From Malaya genurostris (taxonomy: Eukaryota; Arthropoda; Insecta; Diptera; Culicidae): a stretch of 64,000 nucleotides of DNA. The DNA lies in assembly GCF_030247185.1 (NCBI RefSeq), contig NC_080572.1, positions 189,815,800 to 189,879,799 on the forward strand, in the 5' to 3' direction. This document shows, in pieces, positions 20,077 to 29,414 of this stretch. Below the pieces are notes generated by a model. It saw nothing but the letters and a program-made list of their open reading frames with translations. It did not search any database and was not told the origin of the DNA. A program made the position numbers and the translations under genes. Position 1 is the first letter of the stretch. The number at the start of each line of letters is the position of its first letter.

Positions 20077-20702
20077 TGTGGCAGGTTCAGGGTTTGGGAC
20101 TTCGAAAATAATGGTACTGACGGGTTCGAGCTTACAACCGTCAACTGACGGATTTATTTTTTGAATTGTAGTTTTGTTCGATTTACATTTTCAATTAGTG
20201 TGAGTGTACATTTTTACCGAGAAGTCTTGAGTCTTGACCATTACATATTTAAAAGAAGTTTTGGATGTAACGATTGGAGAAGGCTAGTGTTTATTAAACA
20301 TCGCTCGGCTCGCGGCGATGGCAAGAACAATTGAAGTTATTTATTTTCCTTCGCGCTAGGCGGTAAATCCACGCCAGCGGCGCAATGGTTTAAAGTGTTT
20401 ATATTCATTGCGTTACTTTACTTGTGCGCTGTAAGCAGTTCAAGTGTTTAAGATAGGAGGACCGTTTTTGGTACCGAGCATAATTTCGGCTGTATCGGTC
20501 CAACTCATAAAATATTTAAAGTTTATGATTTGTAAAGTGCTGATGCACCAAATCATAAGACTGAATGTGCTACAATGTATGGAAACGGAAACGTTTACAA
20601 TGTATCTACATTGTGTCGAAATGAAATGTAGTATTGAGGTCGTTCTGACTATGTGGATTGGGATTAACGTGGAAAACGTGGTGGTTTCGTAATTCCGCCA
20701 CA
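20077..20702 (-). repeat. 5' LTR (626 bp), with promoter
   Basis: Same sequence and length as the copy at 12731-13356 as far as I can read. In this orientation it drives transcription leftward across the element. No TATA box stands out, and I did not locate the start site. Confidence 0.95.
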
Positions 20703-21473
20703 ATAGCATACAGGGCTGAGAAAATGAAGACCAACACCTCATCAAAACGAGATCTCTGCCGGAGAATCTTTTCATGATCATTTGATCAGTGAATTTTAAA
20801 TCACATCGATCAATATCGGTACTGATCTTCCGTCACACAATGGGTAGTGATTTTGAGCTAAAATGATTCTTGATTTATGTAAGTTCAATCATTGGATGAT
20901 TCGATAAGCTTTAATGTTGGTGGAGGAAAATCACATATGATCAAGATAAGACATGACTTCTGAAATCGTTGATCTCCCGCCCTTTTTCAAATGGAGTACA
21001 ATTGAATAAACTGCATCAGAATCAGATAAGAGAAATTCTTATGTTATACTATTATCAATGCTAGAAAATCAAATTACTGAAAAAATTGTCAGTGCATAAC
21101 TTAAGTTAAACCGTTTGAAGGCATCTTTTTCTTTTTTACTCATATTAGGCAAAATTTATTAATTTCGCTAATTTACTCGCTCCTCCGTGCACTTTTGCTG
21201 ATCACAACAGAAATGATTTTCTGCATCACTCATTTCCGAATTTACAAGAAGAAGCTTTTACATCAACGAATACACGTTTTCCTATAGAATGTAAACGTTT
21301 ATTGTGGAGATTTTTTCAGGAAATAGGGCAAAGCAGTATTTCAAAATTGCGCTCATTGAAAATATTGGACGTCATATTCCAAAAACCTCCCTCCCTCCCC
21401 CCTGTCACAAAAGGTCACGTTTTATGAAACACCCCCCTCCCCCTTGTGGCGTGACGTCTTTTATGGACAGCCC

Positions 21474-22928
21474 TTTGACAAGGTTTATGAAGAATCGTGC
21501 AGAAAATATGCACTGAAATATTTTTGAGTTTCCTTATGCGTTTTTTTCGAAATTAGTTGTTTTTATGCAGTTTTTATACGACATGGTGCGGAAATTTTTT
21601 GGACTTGCTGGTTGATATTCGCGATCGAGTAGCCTGTCATTTGCTTGCCCGACAATGTTTTTCGAATCTTCCAGCGGACGACTCTAACGTCTATTGAGAA
21701 CGCAAATAAAATGGATCATTTTTCAGATATTTCTTTTATAAAACATTCTACAACGGTCAACCGAAGAAGCTAAGGAAATCTTTACTACGTAATTATGCCG
21801 CACAATTTACTCCATTTCACAGTTTTTGGTAATCGGATTTAAAACCATACACCAAATGCTAACGAATTATGTTTAACGTTTTTTTCTGATTTTTTAAATA
21901 TATTTTTTCAGGTAACAAAACGAAGGAACTAATCGAACTTCGACAGAACTACATTCAAACATCTAATTTAGCTCTAAACAAATACCTCACAAGATAAATC
22001 TTCGAGGAAAAAACAACATTTTATCTAAAAGAATAGAACGAACTTAACTGATCTGTTCTGAATTTCCACTCATAGAAAGCGGGTAAAATTGCTTTTGCAT
22101 TTTTTCAAAACTTGGCTGCATTCCTAAGTTGAAAATTGCTCCTTGAGTATGAAAAATTGAAGTACAGCTAAGTTTCCTAGTCTGTACATTTTGCCCAAGG
22201 TGTGCAAAACTCTCGATTTTCAGAAGTCTGCAGTTACACTTTCAATCAATTGACTAGCGATAAAAGATCTAACTTTAACCAAAGGTTTTATAGTACAGCA
22301 CGAATTAAACGACTGAACACAAAAATCGCATTTATTTTGGATTTTATGTATTTTCCGTAATGGAAATACAGATTTATTCAACCAGCAAAAATAAAACTAT
22401 GAACGCAAAAGCCGGAGTAAAAACAGTAAGAACAGTTTCTCAGAATATGCAGCAATTTCGTGCCGAAACTCCGCAGCCGGTTTAGAATCGTTTGCACTGA
22501 TGATGTTTTGAAACGACATTTGCTCAACAGCCACTAAGCAAGGTTTTGGGACTGAAAATGCTTACCGGATTTCTGTACTCAAATTGAGTTTACCTTTGAT
22601 ATTATTTATGGCACTGTGATGAAGATGGGTACGCCGACCCTTCATCAACGTTATTTCACTTATTAGAATATCAAACTTCACAATACACAACGTACGCCTT
22701 TTCTTATGCACACTGCGAAGCTATTAACGAAATTGCATACAACTTTGCGTTTGGTATTGCCTGCAACATTGCATGGATATTTCTTTCAAGCCACTAGTCA
22801 ACCTTTTTTTTCAACAGACAAAATATTATTACATTCATCTACAACATCTACAGTAAACATTCACATTAAACATGAACCTACGGTGTTAATCTCGAGCCTA
22901 CACATCTAGCAAATATGATAAACATCAA
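21474..22928. other. Spacer and 3' flank of the transporter gene
   Basis: AT-rich, with no repeat family or ORF recognised. On the minus strand the transporter 3' UTR starts at 22928. AATAAA hexamers occur at 22373-22378 and 22331-22336 (minus), about 550-600 bp downstream of the stop, and are possible polyadenylation signals. Confidence 0.4.
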
Positions 22929-24839
22929 TCACTTTTCGTCTTCAATTTTAAGTTTGTTAACGTAGCCGCCATTGTCGGTCCTCTCGCCGTTCGCATGCTT
23001 CTTGGATAGCAATTCCTGCGCCTCAATCGACCACGGTTGCAATTCTCCCGAGGCGTACAGCCAGTAGATGACACATCCGACCAGGTAAACTCCTGCCGCT
23101 ATATAAAACACCACCCGCCATTCATCGTCCGAGTGGTTCGTAGTGATGTGACCGGTTATGATCGGGCTCACAATGCCGGGAATGGTGGCAAACGTATTCG
23201 AAATACCCATCAACACACCGGCGCTCTTTGGTGACAGATCCAGATGATTGACGGCGAAACCAGACCAGGCGAAAGCACCCAATCCGACAGCGATTGTGAT
23301 GCACGTTATCGTTGGACCTGGTTTTAGGATGAAAGCTCCGACAATCATGAATACCGTTTGGCCAAGGAAAGCACCGCAGTTGAAGTACCGGCGGACCTAA
23401 AGTCGAAAATTGAAAATGAAGCTTTCTGCATTGGCACAAGCAAAACGATCGGATGGAGAAAATTACCTGAGTTGTTGTTAGCCATCCTCTAAGCTGGCAA
23501 GTATCGGCCAAATATCCGGCAACAAATAAGAAAGTTCCCATTACTAGATAGGGAATAGCCGACACAAAGCCGGTTTTCTGAAGTTCAAAGTGCATGGTGT
23601 CTGCAGGTAAGAAAAGGAAACAGTTATCAAACGGTGCATTGGACAGTGTAACTTCAGGTTCATAACACGAAGACTCACCTTTCAAAAAGGTTGGCAGTTG
23701 TGTGAGTAGCGTATAGAAACCCCAGTTTTCGGAGAAATGGGACGCCACCAGGGCCCAAACGGCCAGTGATGTTGCGATTCCCTTCCAAGGATGCTTTACT
23801 TTGTCCGACGCTCCTTCCACCCTACCCAGACTGGTCAGTATGAACTCTTTTTCCTTGGGTGTAATCCATGGATCAACGTCCGGGGATGTTTTGATTATGA
23901 AGGTCCATATCAAAACCCAGATGCATCCAATCGCGCCGAAAATATAGAAAACGCTTTCCCAACCGAATTCTTTGGCAAAGACACCGCTCAAGGGCATCGA
24001 AACCACGGTTCCGGCGTAGTTCCCTGCGAACGCAATCGACGCCATTCGGGATCGTTCACTCGGCGGTGCCCATCTGGACCAAACGGCGTGGATACACGGG
24101 AATGTGACACCTTCGAAAACCCCTTCAATGATGCGAACTGCAATTAACATCCCGACCCCGAATTTCGCCGCCAGAGGTGTTAAAATCGTCAGCACCGCGG
24201 TCGCTCCGATTCCTACGCCAAAAACCTGTCAAGCATCAGAAGGAAATAGCATTAGATTTGGATCTATTTTTGCACATGTTGTTGACTCTAGGTAATTGAG
24301 TGCGACAATAATTAATAGTGTTAATGAAATCAATCGACCGAAAATATTTGTTCTCATCTCTCGCTACAGTGATTTCCATGCCATCAGTCGTGAACTTTTG
24401 AATGCTTCCTGTCAAAAAACCTTTTAGTGGCGGTAATTGAAATTTCTTACATAGTTTCCACCAAATCGGTTAGAGATGAACCCGCCGAGGAATGGTGTAA
24501 GTATGTAACCATAGAAGAATGAACTCAGCACATATCCCTGCATCTGGGAGCTCCAATCGAAATATTGTTCCTACAATTCGGAGAATCGATATCGTTAATT
24601 CGAAATAACAATTGAATTAGGCGATTCAAACGTTGAATTTGTCGCTGAATTCAACGGAACTTACCGTTCCAATTGTGCCATTCCCATAGTCGACTTCTCG
24701 TTTTTCTGTCATGGCCACGATGGCCACACTGAGATTCACTCGTAGTGCGTACACATTGAAAAAACCGAAGAAGGCCATGAACACCACGATGTACCGGCGG
24801 CGTTTCCAAAACATCCACAGAGGCGAGGAAATTCCATCG
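22929..24839 (-). CDS. SLC17-family transporter (sialin / phosphate cotransporter-like), five exons
   Basis: Host gene read in five exons with GT-AG introns: 24839-24665, 24570-24451, 24225-23679, 23600-23467 and 23396-22929 (stop TCA complement at 22929-22931). The joined frame gives 480 residues. It shows multi-pass hydrophobic segments throughout and the family signatures RVNLSVAIVAM in the first helix, QGYVLSSFFYGY, RWAPPSERSRM, NYAGTVVSMPLSG and FLKDTMHF across the third intron. These fit major-facilitator proteins of the SLC17 group, which move organic anions, phosphate or glutamate using sodium or proton gradients across plasma or vesicle membranes. The substrate cannot be read from sequence. 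Exon 1 begins in phase after one base of a split codon, so a short upstream coding exon with the start Met is missing from my reading; about 10-20 residues are expected. The reading frame is intact and looks functional. Confidence 0.93.
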
Positions 24840-25136
24840 CTAAAATGAATGAGAAAGCGAGTGAGTATGAGTGTTTGTGTTAGCAAAACATTTTAAACAT
24901 TTATATGATACAAATCTTAGAAAATATTCTTAATTTAGGTATTATGCAAAAGTACCGGTAAAATTTCCGAAAATTTTACCACAATAACCGTTTTGCCCCA
25001 ATTTATTTCTTTTTCTTACTTTACTTAGAATACCGGCTGTGATTTAAAAAAAAATGAATGTGTCTAACCATCCTGATTGGCTGCAAATAACTCTATCCTG
25101 TTCTTATAATTTTCTTTGATATATTTTAACACCTGT
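24840..25136 (-). other. Upstream intron sequence of the transporter
   Basis: The acceptor of the first visible exon is preceded by a pyrimidine-rich stretch ending TTTTAG. No upstream coding exon with a Met and a donor was recognised here; repeats start at 25137. Confidence 0.5.
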
Positions 25137-25560
25137 TTTCATCCACCTATTGGTGTAATGATGTTTTCATTGATATTATTAAGTGATTCTTTGAATCTTG
25201 AATTAGAACAAAGGAAATTATTTGAGCCTAGCCAGTCTAAACTATAACAGCCTAGTTCTTGTTTTTTTATATTTTCGCTCTAAATAACAATTTTCAACGG
25301 AAGTCGGACCCAAACGAAAGACAACAATGAGGTCAATGAAACCGTGAAATCTTTCATTTGAGCCTAAGTTTATGAAAATCGACTCATCAGTCTCTGATAA
25401 AATGAAGAGAGTTCCGTTTATGAGTTTTTGACCACCGTTGCCGGTACTTCCGGAACCGGAAGCTGGATACCGGTATAGCTGATATCGGTTCGTTTGGTCA
25501 GCAACTAGCATAAGTAATGCTCGTATTTGTTTGACCAAAAACAGTACATTTTGCAGTACG
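25137..25560 (-). repeat. S repeat piece (minus)
   Basis: Starts with the inverted tail (ATCCACCTATTGGTGTAATG) and contains an S-type motif (TTCCGGAACCGGAAGC near 25449). Lies within the upstream intron or flank of the transporter gene. Confidence 0.6.
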
Positions 25561-25659
25561 CATTTTATCAAGCAATAATTATTAAAAAAACAAATAAAAT
25601 ATAATTATCAGATGACTTATTTTCATAATCTCAATAGTTTCATTTTATTTCTTTTTTTG

Positions 25660-26513
25660 CCGTTCTCATATAGAAAGGCTATACAATTACTGTGGGCGGA
25701 ATGTCACACTCAGAGTGCCGAATGTCATATACCATTCGATTCAGCTCGACGAACTGAGCAAATGTATTTTGCTCATTTTGCTCGGAGATGACAGAATCGA
25801 TTTTCACAATTTTAGATTCAAATAAAAGGTCTTAGTCCCATAGTCTGCAAGTGAATTTCATTTTGATTCGACTTCCGGTTCCGGAGTTATAGGGTAATAC
25901 GTGAAAATGAAGTATAAAATATGCCTTCGATTTTCTCGGAAATCGTTTGACCGATTTTATATACCATTCGATTCAGTTCATCGAGATCACAAAATGTCTG
26001 TGATTTTCTCAGAGATGGCCTAACCGATTTTCACAAATTCAGATTCAAACTAAAGGTCTTATTGTCTCATAGACCGCTATTGAATTTTATATCGATCCGA
26101 ACTCCGGTTCCGGAATTACAAGGTAATATGTGCAAATCAGTGAGAAAATGCACAATCAATTTTATCGGAAATTTCTTAACCGATTTTTACAAAACTAGAT
26201 GCAAATAAAATGTCTTGAAATTCTTTTAAAAGTCCTCGGAAAGTTGATCCAGGTCCAACTTTCGGTTACGATGTTACAACGCGATAAGTGAAAAATTTTC
26301 AATTTCGCGAATATGATGTGATGGCGAAACGAGGTGCAAATTTTTATAAAACTGTCTGGTAAATTTAACTAGTTGACAGACCTTACTAACCTTCCGGTTC
26401 AGAAATTACAGGGCGATGAGTAACGAACTGTCATACAAAATGATGCAAACCCGGTACGCATCGGTACGTGCTGGTACGGAAAAAGAAAATACCACCGCCT
26501 AGCAGAATGAGTT
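25660..26513 (+). repeat. S repeat, 5' part, interrupted at 26521
   Basis: Opens with the terminal palindrome (about 25660-25680) and the GCTCGACGAACTGAG block, then three to four sub-units (25870, 26101, 26261, 26391). It stops at an 8-bp duplication and resumes at 32910, where the family's normal next sequence (GCCACATTTAAATC) is found. The gap is filled by the 6.38-kb element described below. Confidence 0.78.
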
Positions 26514-26744
26514 CTGGATTGTAGGGATTGGTACTGGGAAGGCAAAGTATCGATACTTGTGGTATCTGGGTGCCGACATTTTGGGTATCGATACAAGGTA
26601 TCAAAAGGCAATAAAGTATCGATACCTGTAAGTATCAATTGAGACTTGCGCAGCAATCATTTCAAAATAAAATTGTCGACTTGTAAAAATAGAATTGTAA
26701 CAATCTCAATGTAATTATCAATCGAGGTGAAAAAAATTAGACGT

Positions 26745-27175
26745 ACTGAATATCAAATGCAATAGTTTTCTGTTTTCAAGAAATATCTCAGATAAATCAA
26801 AGGTTATTACATCAAAACAACGTATTGAGTAAGTTACATCAGCTTGACTGAATACTTTGTATGATACTGATATGAATTTATGCATCTTTTCGTGTAATAT
26901 TACAACCTTTAGAACGACACCAACACTTTTGTGATATTACATCAAAATTGTGCACATCACTACTCACTACTGATGTGCAGCGATTACGATATAATATCAC
27001 AACAATCTTGGTGTCGTTCTTAAGGTTGTAATATTACACGAAACGATACATAATTTCAGATCAGAATCATATACAGTTAAGGTGGTGTAATGTACTCAAT
27101 ACGTTATTTCAATCAAATAACGTGTGATTTATCTGCAATATTTCTTGAAAACCGAACATTATTACATTTCAAAAA
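26745..27175. repeat. Foldback (long inverted repeat) element
   Basis: Two arms of about 210 bp face each other around an 11-base loop at 26960-26970. The innermost pairing is TGCACATCA with TGATGTGCA. Further out the arms share GTGTAATATTACAACCTT, AACGTATTGAGTA and TTTTCAAGAAATAT, with moderate divergence. A transcript would form a long hairpin. Confidence 0.8.
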
Positions 27176-27189
27176 TTATTACATTTCCT

Positions 27190-28970
27190 TTTTTTTTTGC
27201 TGTGCATAAATTTGTCACCAGTACACGATTCAACCAATATGATTTTTGATTTGCATATATTCAAGTAGTTGAAAAATATGTTGTTTTGAATGCTGTCAAA
27301 TGCCGGAGACAGTTGAAAGCAAAACAAAAATCGCAATGCAAAATCAACAACTTTTTTAGTTGAAATCTGTTCGCGTCGCTTCAATGAATACAACATCGAT
27401 GGTTAAAGCGTTTGGTGAAATTGTGTTTATTCGATTTGAGAAATTTAACAAGTGTTTGTCTAACAGCGGTGTTGTGATAAAGTTAACCTTGTTTAAGGCG
27501 AAAAAGATTTGGTGACAAATTAGAAAATGTTAATGAATTATCATCTCGTAATCTTTCATGTATGCGCAAAAATTTTATGCTTCAAATTCGATCATTGATT
27601 TACTTCCAGCAGACTGTTTTACTTCCAGCTGTTTGCAATAATACGCTTTTTGACATGAATTTAATTTATAAAAGTATGGACATATTCTGGAGTGTTCTAG
27701 TTCTAGATGCATAATTTATGTCAGTTTTAAAATTTGAATCTGCCGCCCGCCTGGGTTCGATTCCCAAACCCGCACATAGGGTCAGAAAGTTTTTCTGGCC
27801 CGAAGAGGCAAATGACATTAATGTTAAAGCCTCTATAATTTAAAATAAAAAAAAAATTAAATCTATAAATTATAACAAAATAAACTGGCAGCCCCAGCAG
27901 CGTTTTATCTGTGTTTCAAATATAGAAAAAATAGAACGGCAGTGTATACCAGTTTTAAATTTGACAGTAGAACTTGTCGAATAAATAAAACTAAAACGGA
28001 TTGCTGGGGATACGTTTGTTTCAGTTTCATTTACATTATAGACCACCCATATGAATCTTGCAGCTTCTGAATTTGCTCTAACAGGAGCGAAGGGTTTCAA
28101 ACACACAGAACGCGCTGCGATTGAATGGCGCGTTTGAATTGCCGTCGCAAAATTCCAATATCCAGCGGTTGATGCACCCAAGCTCATATAAATTGACTAA
28201 AATTATCAGTGCATAACTTTAGTTCAACCGTTTGAAGGCATCATCTTGATATTAATATTAATATTAATATTTTCGCTAATTTACTCGTTCCTCCGGGCAC
28301 TTTTGCTGATTAAAAACGTTTTTCTACATCAATCATTTCCGATCGAGTCAGAAGTATTTTTTAGAATTTAGATCTTTACTGATCTCGACTTGAAATGATC
28401 ATGATCATACAAAAATCAAAATCACTTAGAGATCAGATCAGTTTTGATTTCGTAATGATAATTTATTCCTTGGTTAAGATCACTTGAAATCAGCAGTGAT
28501 CGGTGGTTTTCCCAGCCCTAATGATATTACATGTCAATATAAAATACTGTTTATATTTTAACAACGATATTTATTTCATGAATCTCAACATACCGCACTT
28601 ATTTCAAATAGATCATGACGTATATTTTGATTATTTTCGCAAATCAATAACATTGTTCGAGTTGATTCAACTATTTGCAATGTCTAAAACAAATTAAACC
28701 GATTTATTTTTCAACTAACAGAATTTTGTTTCAATAACAACACTAGTTATTTCAACTGAAATATTTGTTGAAATTGAAAGGTATGTGTCCTCACTAATCG
28801 ACAGCATTTTTTTTTTTCAAACAGTTAAATTAGTTGTTTCAACCATCGTTTCTGCTAATCGAAAAACAAAAATGACAGTTTAGTTAAAACAACAATCGAT
28901 TAGTTATACCAAATTTTAACCAATCGAATTCAGAAAATCAACTAATATTCTGGTTGAAATGGGATCGCGG
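27190..28970 (+). repeat. A/B dispersed repeat, copy 1, with insertion
   Basis: The A part (27190-27674) matches the inverse of 46440-46875. The B part (28079-28970) matches the inverse of 42366-43200. The sequence 27675-28078 interrupts them, because the 43.2-kb copy joins CTCCTGTT directly to ACTTTTATAAATT. The insertion contains a SINE-P piece. Landmarks are GCCGGAGACAGTTGAAAGC in A, and GGTGGTTTTCCCAGCCCTAA and AGTGCATAACTTTAGTTCAA in B. No coding function was recognised. Confidence 0.72.
27743..27852 (+). repeat. SINE-P, 5'-truncated copy
   Basis: Shares GGGTTCGATTCCCAA (B box), CCCGCACATAGGGTC, GAAGAGGC and TAAAGCCTCTATAATT with the intact SINE at 52458-52609, and ends in an A-run. The A-box half is missing. 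Confidence 0.78.
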
Positions 28971-29382
28971 GTGGTTCCGTGCGTATATTCTTTGCCACAT
29001 AAATTGTACTTCGCCTTTTGCGACTTTAGGTCCACGTCAAAAAATTTCCGCACGCCACTTTGTGTCGATTTCACATTTTACTTATTTTCTCAACAATTTT
29101 CATGTCATAACTTTTATGTCGATACACGAATACTACACTAAAAGCTAATTCCTATTGCTATTATTCCATCGCTATTAGGCGCACTGAAAAAGAGTGCAAT
29201 GACTGTGGAAAATTTAAATGATTGAATCCTCTAAAAGTATGACCTTTATGTGCGTGTTTTGTTGTTGGTCTCATTGCACTCGCTCTCAGCGAACCTGTGT
29301 GACGAAGCGAGATTGTCGAGAACGAATTTCAACGACGGCTAGTCCACGCCGTACCAATCCTTGCGTGAGCTTGGCGCTACGC
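28971..29382. other. Unassigned, possibly LINE 3' region
   Basis: No gene recognised. From about 29280 the DNA is less AT-rich (GCTTGGCGCTACGCCAAAGCC) and runs straight into the tail shared with SINE-P, so it may be the 3' UTR of the LINE from which that SINE took its tail (inference). Confidence 0.4.
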
Positions 29383-29414
29383 CAAAGCCGAAGAAATGGC
29401 GAATGACCTTAAGG
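29383..29414 (+). repeat. Left half of a split SINE/LINE tail
   Basis: GCCGAAGAAATGGCGAATGA and the following CCTTAAGG are the tail also seen in SINE-P. The remaining part (TTAAAGCCTCTATAATTG and A-run) is found 3.28 kb away at 32700-32727. CCTTAAGG is repeated there as the target duplication of the hAT element. Confidence 0.8.

Larger units (their letters stand above)
12731..20702 (-). mobile_element. Ty3/gypsy LTR retrotransposon, 412/mdg1-like, apparently intact
   Basis: A 7,972-bp element whose coding strand is minus. Order from its 5' end: LTR (20702-20077), primer site, A-rich leader with direct repeats, two small ORFs, gag, pol, about 480 bp of AT-rich DNA without an ORF (13839-13365), purine tract, LTR (13356-12731). 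The 4-bp target duplication ATAG stands at 12727-12730 and 20703-20706. The two LTRs have the same length and I read no difference between them, so insertion is recent. There is no envelope-like ORF between pol and the 3' LTR. The tRNA-Arg-like primer site and small upstream ORFs point to the 412/mdg1 lineage. Whether it is active cannot be told from sequence alone. Confidence 0.95.
12336..21473. mobile_element. TIR element split by the LTR retrotransposon
   Basis: The left end GGGCTGTCCATAAAAGACGT at 12336 is repeated in inverse at 21473, with 25 identical bases through the ACGTCACGC block. Just inside both ends are C-runs and several GTCACA motifs. Removing the 412-like insertion leaves an element of about 1.16 kb with no ORF of note. 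I could not find a clear target duplication outside the ends. The right internal part (20707-21250) resembles parts of the B repeat (AGGGCTG, CCGTTTGAAGGCATC). The superfamily is not assigned. Confidence 0.65.
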
